Below, in pieces: positions 35,605-43,603 of a stretch of 43,749 bases of DNA. Under the pieces are notes generated by a model, which was not told the origin of the DNA, did not search any database, and saw nothing but the letters and a program-made list of their open reading frames with translations. The position numbers and the translations under genes are program-made. Each line of letters starts with the position of its first letter. Position 1 is the first letter of the stretch. The DNA is from an uncultured Marivita sp. (lineage in GTDB: Bacteria > Pseudomonadota > Alphaproteobacteria > Rhodobacterales > Rhodobacteraceae). Where the stretch lies: assembly GCF_947488135.1 (NCBI RefSeq), contig NZ_CANKYW010000012.1:1-43749 (forward strand), read 5' to 3'.

Positions 35605-36084
35605 GTGAAGACCGTCATCCTCGAACACGAATACGCCTCACCGGCGAAGGAGGTCTGGGCGCTGGCAACGGACCTCGATGCACTCAGGGAAATCATGGAT
35701 GGGGTTGTCAGCTTCGAAGGGTTGCCGAGCGGTCGCATATACCAAGGCCAGAGAATTACCGTGCAGGTGTCGCTGTTCGGGAAGTTACCGCCTCAACCGT
35801 ATTTCATGGAAGTCCTGGAGTGCGACGACGAAGCAATGATTTTGCGGTCTTCTGAAAAGGGCGCAGGCGTCAAATCGTGGCGTCACACTCTGACCGTGGA
35901 ACCGCAGCAGTCAGGGTCCAGGCTGCGCGACGTCATAGAAATCGACGCGGGCTGGATGTCATGGGCCTTCGCGCTCTGGGCACGGTTTCTGTATCGCAAG
36001 CGGCATGAACCGCGCGTTCAAATTCTTGCGGACATGCGGGCGAAACGGTCTGAGACTGAGTTGTCCGATTCAGAAACGCCGTGA
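35605..36084 (+). CDS. SRPBCC-family (START-like) protein
   Basis: A 159-aa protein with a GTG start at 35605. It begins MKTVILEHEYASPAKEVWAL, the common SRPBCC opening (beta strand then SPAxxVW), and carries the long C-terminal helix (AFALWARFLYRKRHEPRVQI). Such helix-grip folds bind lipids, hydrophobic ligands or polyketides. No partner gene shows the ligand. The next gene is on the opposite strand. Confidence 0.8.
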   Translation: MKTVILEHEYASPAKEVWALATDLDALREIMDGVVSFEGLPSGRIYQGQRITVQVSLFGKLPPQPYFMEVLECDDEAMILRSSEKGAGVKSWRHTLTVEPQQSGSRLRDVIEIDAGWMSWAFALWARFLYRKRHEPRVQILADMRAKRSETELSDSETP

Positions 36085-36281
36085 AGTGAACCAAGATGCA
36101 CTGCGGCCTTTCGCCCTATGTGCAGTGAACTGCAAAACGGGCTCGTCCCGGACCTTCTCCGCACCGCAGGATGTGCCTGACCTCAACCGTTTCTGGCACC
36201 GATAGAATCGAACGGTTTAAGGACTAGGGTTCGGAAGGGGGCTGATGTCAGCTGTGCAGGACCTAATCCTTCTTGTTTCGA

Positions 36282-37166
36282 TCAAGGTCGGTGCGACGGC
36301 AAAATTTCGTCGCAGTCCCGACACCAATTCCAAAGGCGCTCTGCGCTGTCAGTATCCTTGCTTTCTTCACTGGATAGGCTTTCACCGAAATCCGCCAGAA
36401 ACTGCCCGCCTGCTCCTGCCAGCGATGGATCGGTCGCGGCCCAGGCATAGGCCGCTGCCGCCTGATCGAGCGATGTTGCAAAAGGCATGTATGACAGAAG
36501 TCGCATGAAGACCTGACGCCGAAGACCAGACCGTTCCGCTACGGCCATGGGCACGAAGCCGGGGCAAAGCGCGTTCACGCGCACGCCGTGACTGCGCAAC
36601 CGACGCTCTGCTTCGCGCGCAAGCCAGATCATGGCAAGCTTGCTGTTGCAGTAGGCGGTCATCGGTCGAAACCGCCGGGACAGGTCGATATCGGTCCAGT
36701 CGAACCGGGGCCCCATCCCGAAGCGTCCGGGCAGGTGCAGGCGCGAACTGACCAGTGTGACCCGAACCTCTCCCAGGGTTTTGGCCGATGCGATCAGATG
36801 CGGCGTCATCGCTTGCATCAGCCGGAAGGCCCCGAACACGTTGACAGCAAACGTCCGTTCGAGACCGGTATCCGTCATCTGCGGCTGGCGACCTTCCGGC
36901 CAGTGCACGGCACCGACAATGACCGATCTTACCGGATGGGGGAGTCGCTCTGCAAAGCGATGGATTGAAGCCGGGTCCAGCACATCAAGTTGCATACCCG
37001 TCATAGGATGACGCGTTTCGTTTGCGATCCCGGTCGCAACCGACGTCGCCGCAGCCTCCGTTGTCGCTGTCAGAATGACATTGTGACCGTCAAGCGACAG
37101 CTTTCGCGCGGCGGCACGCCCGATCCCGCGCGATCCGCCGACAATGACGATGGCTCCGGTTGTCAC
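36282..37166 (-). CDS. SDR-family oxidoreductase
   Basis: A 294-aa short-chain dehydrogenase. The Rossmann motif is IVIVGGSRGIGRAAARKL (residues 6-23), the active-site Ser is in LVSSRLHLPG, and the YxxxK pair is in MTAYCNSKLAMIWLAREAER. LDVLDPASIHRF marks the cofactor region. The start is a GTG at 37166 overlapping the stop of the upstream TspO-like gene as GTGA; a longer same-frame reading through that gene is a shadow. It uses NAD(P)H on an unknown substrate; protochlorophyllide-reductase/retinol-dehydrogenase-like SDRs are the nearest style. Confidence 0.9.
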   Translation of the reverse strand: MTTGAIVIVGGSRGIGRAAARKLSLDGHNVILTATTEAAATSVATGIANETRHPMTGMQLDVLDPASIHRFAERLPHPVRSVIVGAVHWPEGRQPQMTDTGLERTFAVNVFGAFRLMQAMTPHLIASAKTLGEVRVTLVSSRLHLPGRFGMGPRFDWTDIDLSRRFRPMTAYCNSKLAMIWLAREAERRLRSHGVRVNALCPGFVPMAVAERSGLRRQVFMRLLSYMPFATSLDQAAAAYAWAATDPSLAGAGGQFLADFGESLSSEESKDTDSAERLWNWCRDCDEILPSHRP

Positions 37167-37633
37167 TGCAAAAGCAACTCCTGCACGACGCTGATGCTGG
37201 CGAAGGCGGTCCAGACGGCGACTGCAGCCAGGGCGATCCCTGCGCCCGTTGAAACGGGCCATGCCTGCATGGCGAGGAACAGGGCAAACAGGATCACCAC
37301 GCCGTTGCCGATCAGCCCGAACCACAGCGCGGAAATACCTGTGAATTGTGCGAGGCCGAGCGTGTAGTAGGCATAGCTGGCGCACAGCACCCCCAGCAGG
37401 ATGATCGCAACCCCCAGTCCCGGGGGCCCGCCCGCCTCCAGCACCGACCAGCGGGCGTAGCCCATGGCCGGAAACAGGATCAGCCAGGCCGCCACAACCA
37501 GCCAGCCCGGCGGGGCCAAGGACGCGGGCGACGGTCCATCTCCACCGAATTCCAGCCCCAGTAGACCGGCGGGCACATTGACCAGAAGCAACAGGGCCAG
37601 AAAGCCGATCATGTTGACTACAAGAGACATCAT
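37163..37633 (-). CDS. TspO/MBR-like five-helix membrane protein
   Basis: A 156-aa membrane protein with five hydrophobic helices. PPGWLVVAAWLILFPAMGYA followed by RW matches the PPxW...W..LY..MGxAxxLVW helix-2 pattern of TspO, and later helices are Trp/Phe-rich (ALWFGLIGNGVVILFALFLA). The ATG at 37633 has TTGAGG six bases upstream. TspO proteins bind tetrapyrroles or sterols, in line with a coupled oxidoreductase, but similarity here is moderate and by eye. Confidence 0.68.
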   Translation of the reverse strand: MMSLVVNMIGFLALLLLVNVPAGLLGLEFGGDGPSPASLAPPGWLVVAAWLILFPAMGYARWSVLEAGGPPGLGVAIILLGVLCASYAYYTLGLAQFTGISALWFGLIGNGVVILFALFLAMQAWPVSTGAGIALAAVAVWTAFASISVVQELLLQ

Positions 37634-37652
37634 GGGGCACCTCAAGGAAAGC

Positions 37653-37669
37653 CGGACAACTCATGTCCG
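37653..37669. promoter_or_regulatory. Palindrome upstream of the TspO-SDR operon
   Basis: CGGACAACTCATGTCCG is a 6-bp inverted repeat with a 5-base spacer, 20 bp before the start codon; a related GTCCGACG follows at about 37684. It is a candidate repressor site, supported only by symmetry and position. Confidence 0.35.
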
Positions 37670-37848
37670 ATCATTGCTTTTACGTCCGACGAGGGGTCCT
37701 GGTTTCAACCTCATTCAGCGGCCCGTGTCATCCCGTGGTCTGAACTCGGGTGATTGTCTCACCTGAACCCTGTCACCTCGATCACGCCGCAATGAAAGAG
37801 GTCCCCACCTGCCGATAGGGGCCTCGATCCTCTCGGCGGTACGGGCTG

Positions 37849-38733
37849 TTACTCAGCCGCCATCCGGTCAACCTGCACGGTGCGCTCCATGATGTAATCC
37901 ACGGCCTTCTGCGCCTCGGACGCGGCACGAAAGATCGCGCGGCTGTCTTCCTTCATCGCGTCAAGCCAACCTTCGACATAGGCCGCGCTCTGGTCGAACT
38001 CGGGCTCCACCCCGATCTGCGCGCAAAGCATGCAGTTGCCAATCTCGGCGACCAGCTCTTCGAACGCGTAGGCCTTTCGGTCGCTGAACCGGCCGAGACG
38101 GTCCAGCCGCTTCGTCGCTCCTGGCCAGTGGGTCAGCTCATGCGCAAGAGTGCCGTAGTATCCGGCCGCTCGATGAAACGTGCCGATCGGCGGCATGTGG
38201 ATGCGGTCGGTCCTGATGTTGTAGTAGGCGCGCGGCTCCCCGGTCACGTCGATCTGTGCGCCGGACGCGGCAAAGAACGCCTCCAGCGCGGGGTCGGCCA
38301 TGGTGCCCAGGTCACGCGGCGGATCGGGCAGGATGTAGAACTCGGCGGGCAGGCCCTCGATCTGCTCGGAATTGAACACGCGGTAGGCCCTCGCGTAGGG
38401 GATTTGCCGTTCCTCGCCGGTCTCGTCCTCGCGCTCGACGGTCCCGTACTTCACGACGGTGGCGGATTTCTCGCCCTTGCGGACATGCCCCCCGAGCTGT
38501 TTGGCCTGATTGAACGTCATCCAGCGGGCCGAGCTGTAATCTTTGCTCATCGCCGTAGCCCAGAGCATCAGGACGTTGATCCCCCGATAGGCCTCGCCGT
38601 TGAACCGCTCCGGCAAGCTGGCCCCTGCCCCTCCGCCGGTCCACGGCTTGCGCCAGGGCGGCGTTCCCGCCTCGATCTGCGCGACGATCTGGTTGGTGAC
38701 ATGGATGTAGACGTCAAACTTCGCTGCGGTCAT
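37849..38733 (-). CDS. ArdC-type antirestriction protein
   Basis: A 294-aa protein starting MTAAKFDVYIHVTNQIVAQI, the usual opening of the ArdC/TraC-primase-like ssDNA-binding domain (PPWRKPW and GEAYRGINVLMLWATA follow). The C-terminal zincin-like domain has the metalloprotease motif HELTHW (H198, E199, H202) and a downstream FEELVAEIGNCML that provides the third ligand. ArdC protects incoming single-stranded plasmid DNA from restriction. The nearby intact relaxase and oriT fit a mobilizable-element role. Confidence 0.92.
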   Translation of the reverse strand: MTAAKFDVYIHVTNQIVAQIEAGTPPWRKPWTGGGAGASLPERFNGEAYRGINVLMLWATAMSKDYSSARWMTFNQAKQLGGHVRKGEKSATVVKYGTVEREDETGEERQIPYARAYRVFNSEQIEGLPAEFYILPDPPRDLGTMADPALEAFFAASGAQIDVTGEPRAYYNIRTDRIHMPPIGTFHRAAGYYGTLAHELTHWPGATKRLDRLGRFSDRKAYAFEELVAEIGNCMLCAQIGVEPEFDQSAAYVEGWLDAMKEDSRAIFRAASEAQKAVDYIMERTVQVDRMAAE

Positions 38734-39172
38734 TTGTGACCCTCCTCGCAAAAGCGGTCCGGGTCTCTTCCCTTTCCGCCGATGGGCGGGCCTTCCTTCT
38801 CTGTTGTCTGGAATGCCCATGCATTCCGGACGGCAGAGCAGGTAAGGGCAAAGCCCGTCCTGCGGCCCGGCGGGGCCGTGACATCCGGGTGAAGGCCGTG
38901 AATTTGGGAGGGAACCGCGCGGGCCGCGCCCGCGTGGGAGGAACCGGAATTCTCGATCGGAACCGACGCCACAGGCGGCGCTTGCCGGTTTTCTCGGACC
39001 TGCCGGGATGGCAGGCGGATCAACTGGATTAGAAATTGTCAGGGTTGGGGTGAGCGGGCGTCAGCCCGTCGATTCCTTGCCCTGACTATCGCTCAAGGCG
39101 AGACTGGCAACCGGCCGGGATCACAGACATCCTGCCGAGACCATGCGGCGGCTCTGCGGGAATTTGTGGACG
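38734..39172. other. Intergenic region upstream of the antirestriction gene
   Basis: No supported gene; an open frame on the plus strand here has no protein-like features. It contains the GGAGGGTCACAA leader of the antirestriction gene and several short GC-rich inverted repeats such as GGGCGTCAGCCC near 39056. Confidence 0.45.
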
Positions 39173-39619
39173 TCAGATGATCCCGTGCTGCTTCAGCAGT
39201 TCCTGTTCGTCGCCGGACACCCAGCCAAAGACTTTCGCGGTGCCGTTCAGGACCTGAACGAGATAATGGACATCAAAGTCGATGGCTGTCTCGGGCAGAT
39301 CGTCTCGGGAATATGTTGCGGTCCAGGAGACGTGGGCCACGCAATGGAGGTCGTCTATTGGAGACAGCCGAATATTGCGCTTTCGCATCTGCCGGGTGCC
39401 GATTTCCCTGTATTTCTGATAACCTTGAACCATCGCCTGAACGAGTGTTTCGTCGTTCTTCCCGGCCATGACCCCGGCAGGATTAGCCGCGATAAACTCG
39501 GAGGCGTAGAGTTCTGAGACCTCTTCTTTATCGAAGTCGTCAGCCAAAGAGCGCTCGAAAAATTCCTCGTATCGCTCGAACAGCTTATGCACTTCTTGTT
39601 CCACAGACTTGGTCCTCAA
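39173..39619 (-). CDS. NTF2/SnoaL-like protein
   Basis: A 148-aa protein starting MRTKSVEQEVHKLFERYEEF, with the typical long N-terminal helix and curved sheet of the NTF2-like fold (LHCVAHVSWTATYSRDDLPE, and FDVHYLVQVLNGTAKVFGWV). It has no obvious catalytic pair. Proteins of this type bind or isomerise small molecules. It lies between the antirestriction and relaxase genes on the same strand. Confidence 0.75.
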   Translation of the reverse strand: MRTKSVEQEVHKLFERYEEFFERSLADDFDKEEVSELYASEFIAANPAGVMAGKNDETLVQAMVQGYQKYREIGTRQMRKRNIRLSPIDDLHCVAHVSWTATYSRDDLPETAIDFDVHYLVQVLNGTAKVFGWVSGDEQELLKQHGII

Positions 39620-39723
39620 CGGCAGAGCGATTCGGGGAACATCGCACCGATCACGCTATTGAACAACGACTTCAAGGAGCTCACAGCCAACCTTCCGGCA
39701 ACGCGCGCCCTGCCCTTTTTGGG

Positions 39724-41013
39724 TCACATTCCATGCGTCGGCCCCCGATCGATGTCGCGTTCCTTCTCGACCTCCTGATCCTTCTCCTGGTCGCGCTCGT
39801 CCTCGATCTCCAGCTTTTCGCGCGGCTTGTTGAGCACGTCCTTCAGGCGCTCGTTCACGGACGGCTTGCGCGTCCCGCTCCCTGTATCCTCGCCAAGCTC
39901 AGGTTCGCCGTGCCCGTCCAGCCTGTGGACCGCCGCCTGCCCGTCGCGCCCGGCATCCTTCTCCATGATCTCCTTCAGGCGCTTTTTCGCATACGTGAGG
40001 CGTTCCGGCTTCGGCGCGTCGTCCCGGTCCTCTGCCCGGCCCACGACCCGCGCCAGCTTCTCCCGCATGTCCTCCGGCCCGGTCCGCGCGCCGCGCTCCT
40101 TCGCGGCCGCCGCCCTGAGCGCTGCAAGACCGGCTGAGACACGGCCCTGTCCGGCCTCGCGCTCGGCCCCGTAGGTCTCCCGCGCGATGTCCAGACGTTC
40201 GCGCAGTTCGCGGAAGGCGGCACGGGCCTGGCGGGCGGCATGAACCACGGCCCCGCGCTCGGTCACTGGCACGTATTCCCGCCCCTGGCGCTCGGCCATC
40301 GCCTTCGCCCGGCGCTCCATGGAGGTGGCCGCCGGTCCCAGCTTCAGCTCGGGGTCACGGTCCAGCTCCTCGGCCGAAAGCTGATCGCCCCGCTCCAGCG
40401 CAGCCTCGCGCTGCGCTTCGAGCGACCGGTGATCGACGCGTTCCGCCTCCCCTGCCCGCTCCAGGGCCCGGTTCTGCAACTCGGCCCAGACGCAGCGCAT
40501 CTGCTCGATCTCGACGCCGCCGGTCTTCGCGGAATCGAGCACGCGGGTCTTGGCGGTGAAGCCTTGCGCCTCCAGCATGCGGGTGGAGGTCAGAACATGG
40601 GCGTGGTGGTTGCGCTGATCCCCTTCCCGGTGTGGCGCGTGGATCGCCACATCGACGGCCACCCCGTAGCGGCCGACCAACTCCCGGGCGAAGTCGCGCG
40701 TGATCTGCGACCGGTCCTCGGCGCTGATCTCGGACGGCAGGGCCAGCTCCCATTCGCGGGCGGTGACGGAGTTGCGGCGGGTCTCGGCGGCTTCGACCTC
40801 GTTCCAGAGTCGCGACCGGTCTTGCGCCCAGTCCGGTGCATCCTTGGGGGTCAGGATGAAGGTCTCCTCGATGCCCTGCTTGCGGGTGTAATCGTGGATG
40901 CGACCTTCGCGCTGGCACTCGATGCGCTCCCCGACACGGTAGGCGGCCGCCGCCGTGGCGGAGCGCCCGGCGCTGCGTTTGATCGTCTTCACAGAGAGGT
41001 GGTAGCTCGCCAT
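39724..41013 (-). CDS. MobA/MobL-family conjugative relaxase (MOBQ type)
   Basis: A 429-aa relaxase starting MASYHLSVKTIKRSAGRSAT; the ATG at 41013 matches the family start, and upstream in-frame sequence is noncoding. Tyr25 (AAAAYRVGERIE) is the probable nicking residue, and the HUH-type His cluster lies at AIHAPHREGDQRNHHAHVLT (residues 124-143). The C-terminal part is charged and coiled-coil-like (AKERGARTGPEDMREKLARV; LKDVLNKPREKLEIEDERDQ). There is no helicase domain, so it fits mobilizable-element relaxases. A likely oriT lies about 650 bp upstream. Confidence 0.93.
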   Translation of the reverse strand: MASYHLSVKTIKRSAGRSATAAAAYRVGERIECQREGRIHDYTRKQGIEETFILTPKDAPDWAQDRSRLWNEVEAAETRRNSVTAREWELALPSEISAEDRSQITRDFARELVGRYGVAVDVAIHAPHREGDQRNHHAHVLTSTRMLEAQGFTAKTRVLDSAKTGGVEIEQMRCVWAELQNRALERAGEAERVDHRSLEAQREAALERGDQLSAEELDRDPELKLGPAATSMERRAKAMAERQGREYVPVTERGAVVHAARQARAAFRELRERLDIARETYGAEREAGQGRVSAGLAALRAAAAKERGARTGPEDMREKLARVVGRAEDRDDAPKPERLTYAKKRLKEIMEKDAGRDGQAAVHRLDGHGEPELGEDTGSGTRKPSVNERLKDVLNKPREKLEIEDERDQEKDQEVEKERDIDRGPTHGM

Positions 41014-41659
41014 GCGCCCTCCTCTCTCAAAGGCGATAGTTGCCGCCGTGGCAGAGCGCCCAACTCTTGGCTCGTGACAAGAGCTGAGGTGTTGGTGCAG
41101 AGTGGGGATGAAGCCCAACCTCTTCCGATTCCCTTCGGAAAGGGCTTCGTCCTCCCTGTAGGGCGTAAGACGGTGGTTTTGGAGATCAGTGATCCAAGAC
41201 CGCCGCAGCTTTGCGCAACCGTCTTTTCCCCGGAGGCCCGCGCCCCAAATCGCAATGCGCGTTCGCACCGCTGAGGCTGGAGGGGAAAAGACAGCCCGTC
41301 CGAAGCGAGCCTCTGGCTCTCCGAGGCGCGGGCTTGCCAGTGATCTGCCCCCAAATCCCCAGCCTTGTGGGGGGCGGGATATGGGGAAAAATCACTGACG
41401 GTTTGCCGGGGGCAAACCCGGTATCGCGAAGGGGCATCAGCTCCTGGGCGCGATACCTCCCGCAAGGGAGACACCAGCGGCAGACCGGCCCCCACCGTGG
41501 GGCAGCGGGCGAGACGTTGGTGCGAGCTTGCGGGACGCGATCCAACTGCCAAAGTTGGCCTTGGTGAGTTTGAGAGGCTGGGAGGGTCTTTCATTCCGGC
41601 GCGTATCGCGCCGGATGGAGTTCGCCATCGGCTGAGGCCCCGCCTCAAGGAGATCGCAC
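41014..41659. other. Noncoding, structured region between relaxase and oriT
   Basis: About 650 bp, GC-rich, with repeated short inverted repeats (for example CTGTAGGG/CCCTCC pairs, GCCGGGGGCAAACCCGG, GGCGCGTATCGCGCC). Frames that stay open here read as Arg/Pro/Ser-rich noise and are not accepted as genes. It probably carries the relaxase promoter and further transfer-region structure. Confidence 0.45.
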
Positions 41660-41706
41660 GCAAATCTCGGAACCATAGGTGGAGAGTTTGCATAAGTAAG
41701 CCCTTA
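41660..41706 (+). other. Candidate origin of transfer (oriT) with nic core
   Basis: An imperfect inverted repeat (GCAAATCTCGGAACC, 41660-41674; GGTGGAGAGTTTGC, 41678-41691) is followed immediately by TAAGTAAGCCCTTA (41693-41706). RSF1010-type MOBQ origins have the same order, with an inverted repeat and then TAAGTGCGCCCT; 10 of 12 core bases match. By analogy the nick would fall between 41700 and 41701. It lies upstream of a MOBQ-type relaxase gene. Confidence 0.7.
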
Positions 41707-41902
41707 GGGGCGCCACGAATCTAGGAGATCAAGAAAGTGCGGGGTCGGAAAGCGGCCCTTAGCGGCCATCCGGCGGAGGCTTTCTCTGCCGCAATGCGGC
41801 CCGCCAGACCGGACGTTTGCTGCGTTAGCGAAGAGATATTTCCAACAAACTTGTTTCAAAAGGCCAGATCGGTGGCGACGGAAAAAGGTCGCGTTGCATT
41901 GA

Positions 41903-42427
41903 TCACTTGCTTGTCAGGCCCATCTCGTTCAGCTGCCTCAATTTTGCCTCGGCGGCCCAGGGCCTGAACTCGCGCGTCAAAATCAGAGGCCGTCTGCGAT
42001 CAGGAAGCCGAAGCAGGATCTCATTCTGCTCATCGTCGTATTTCAGTTCAACGGCCTCAATCTCATCAAACCGGTAGCTGGCAGATCGGGGCTCACGCCA
42101 CGGAAGATGAAATTGCACGTCGACCATTCGCCGTTCCGGCGAGATGGTGACGATATGATCAGGTTTGAAGAGCGCGCTGTACAGGCTACCGATGACAACG
42201 ATACCGGTGCCGCCAACACATGATCCAAGGATCGCCATATACGCAAAAAGGTCGCCTGATCGGGACATATCACCTTGGAGGACGGACGCAATCAGGTCAC
42301 GGGCTTCACTGCTGAATATGCCAAAAAACGATCCGATGACCGTCGCGATGAAAGCGAAGAGGGGAACCGCCAGAAGACCGATGAACCGATGCCCGCGTTT
42401 GATCTCGTTTCTGAATTCGACAATCAT
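41903..42427 (-). CDS. Two-helix membrane protein, uncharacterised
   Basis: A 174-aa protein starting MIVEFRNEIKRGHRFIGLLA, with two hydrophobic segments (LLAVPLFAFIATVIGSFFGI near residue 25 and LFAYMAILGSCVGGTGIVVI near 65). A C-terminal beta-rich domain follows (VTISPERRMVDVQFHLPWRE, then YRFDEIEAVELKYDDE) that looks like the PH-type domains found after two helices in bacterial membrane proteins. No family recognised with certainty. The gene stands alone, downstream of the mobilization region. Confidence 0.7.
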   Translation of the reverse strand: MIVEFRNEIKRGHRFIGLLAVPLFAFIATVIGSFFGIFSSEARDLIASVLQGDMSRSGDLFAYMAILGSCVGGTGIVVIGSLYSALFKPDHIVTISPERRMVDVQFHLPWREPRSASYRFDEIEAVELKYDDEQNEILLRLPDRRRPLILTREFRPWAAEAKLRQLNEMGLTSK

Positions 42428-42598
42428 GATTGCTCTTTCAAGTGATCGCTACAGAAAAAGTACATAGTTTTTAGGCGATTATTGGGCGCCTGGTTTTTGT
42501 GCCGCAGGTCTCAGCCGACTCTTCGCCAAGGCCACACACAACCGACATGCTCCGCCTTGGTTCAGCTGGGAAAAAAGGGGGCCACAGCAAGGATCACT

Positions 42599-43603
42599 TT
42601 AGTTATGTGATCGGCCCGTTATATCAAGAATGGATTGCCAAGGCGCCGAGCCGGTCTCTTTCAACAGCGATGGCCCCCACCAGATCACCCATTCAGCGCC
42701 ACTTGAAATCGCTTGCGACATCATCAGGTCCGTTTCCTTTCCTGTCGGGGCGCGGGCCGCGTTAATCACTTCGGCCGGAAAGCTGGCTTCCAGAAACGTG
42801 CTTTCGTAGAGATCAGCATAGCCGAAGCCCTGCAAAACGACCAATCGCTGACGATCCGGGACTGCGTCCTTCAGCCAGGACAGGTAATCCGCAACTGCCC
42901 TGTCTTCTGCCACGACTGCTCCGCCGCTTACGGGCGTGGCCAGATTGGACAGGGTGGCCGGCACAGGATAGACATCGAAGCCCACCGCGTCCGCGTGCGC
43001 TGAATATTTGACAACCTCCTTTAGGTATTGATCGATGCGGTCGAGCGTTCCGAACGTTGGGCTATCCACAAGAATGGGGGCATGCACCATCAGAACTGGC
43101 AGTTCTGGCGCGACGACCTTCACCCGTGCGTAAAAAGCCGCGACATCCTCGATAGGACGACCGTTGAAAATGGCTTCATCGTAAGTCGTTATCGCGGCCA
43201 CATGTTCCGGCCCGGCGCAGCTCAGAACCTGGCGGAGCAGGTCTTCATCCATGGCCAATTGACGAAGCGCCGCAGCATCTGGATAAAGAAGTTCCCCCGG
43301 CAAGATCAGCCTCATACCCGTCTCACGCAACGCCGCGAAGGCAGGATCGCCCGGCGTGCAGGGGGGCATGAAATCAATCTCATATCCCAGGCTCAGAGCG
43401 TGGGGCAATTCCTGGAACTGAAACGTCGGAAAGTAGGTGTCGATCCCTCTGGATTTCAATGTCGTGAACAGACGCAGATAGTCCCTATCCTCGATTGTCT
43501 CCACCGGGGACCCGGCAACCCCAAAGCTCTGCGCCCGGCCCGGCCCGGGCAGGCAGAGGACGGCGGCAGCCAGCAGGCGCAAGATGCCTGACAAACGCGC
43601 CAT
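42599..43603 (-). CDS. Secreted TIM-barrel-like protein, uncharacterised
   Basis: A 334-aa protein from MARLSGILRLLAAAVLCLPG, with a probable signal cleavage after GRA. Repeated strand-helix units (RLFTTLKSRGIDTYFPTF; DAVGFDVYPVP; RLVVLQGFGY; AEWVIWWG) resemble glycoside-hydrolase-like or putative polysaccharide-binding TIM barrels, but catalytic residues cannot be named. The ATG at 43603 shares a base with the stop of the upstream AraC-type gene (TGATG), so the two are probably co-translated; an earlier in-frame Met lies inside that gene. Confidence 0.68.
   Translation of the reverse strand: MARLSGILRLLAAAVLCLPGPGRAQSFGVAGSPVETIEDRDYLRLFTTLKSRGIDTYFPTFQFQELPHALSLGYEIDFMPPCTPGDPAFAALRETGMRLILPGELLYPDAAALRQLAMDEDLLRQVLSCAGPEHVAAITTYDEAIFNGRPIEDVAAFYARVKVVAPELPVLMVHAPILVDSPTFGTLDRIDQYLKEVVKYSAHADAVGFDVYPVPATLSNLATPVSGGAVVAEDRAVADYLSWLKDAVPDRQRLVVLQGFGYADLYESTFLEASFPAEVINAARAPTGKETDLMMSQAISSGAEWVIWWGPSLLKETGSAPWQSILDITGRSHN

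Noticed and set aside
37167-37664. N-terminal extension of the SDR frame
   Set aside because: It runs through the TspO-like gene in another frame; the GTG at 37166 with GTGA overlap gives a normal SDR start.
38736-39032. 98-aa plus-strand ORF divergent from the antirestriction gene
   Set aside because: Composition is Arg/Gly noise, with no ribosome site or recognisable family.
40989-41693. 234-aa minus-strand frame upstream of the relaxase
   Set aside because: Arg/Pro/Ser-rich with no ribosome site or motif; it covers a region full of inverted repeats and the putative oriT.
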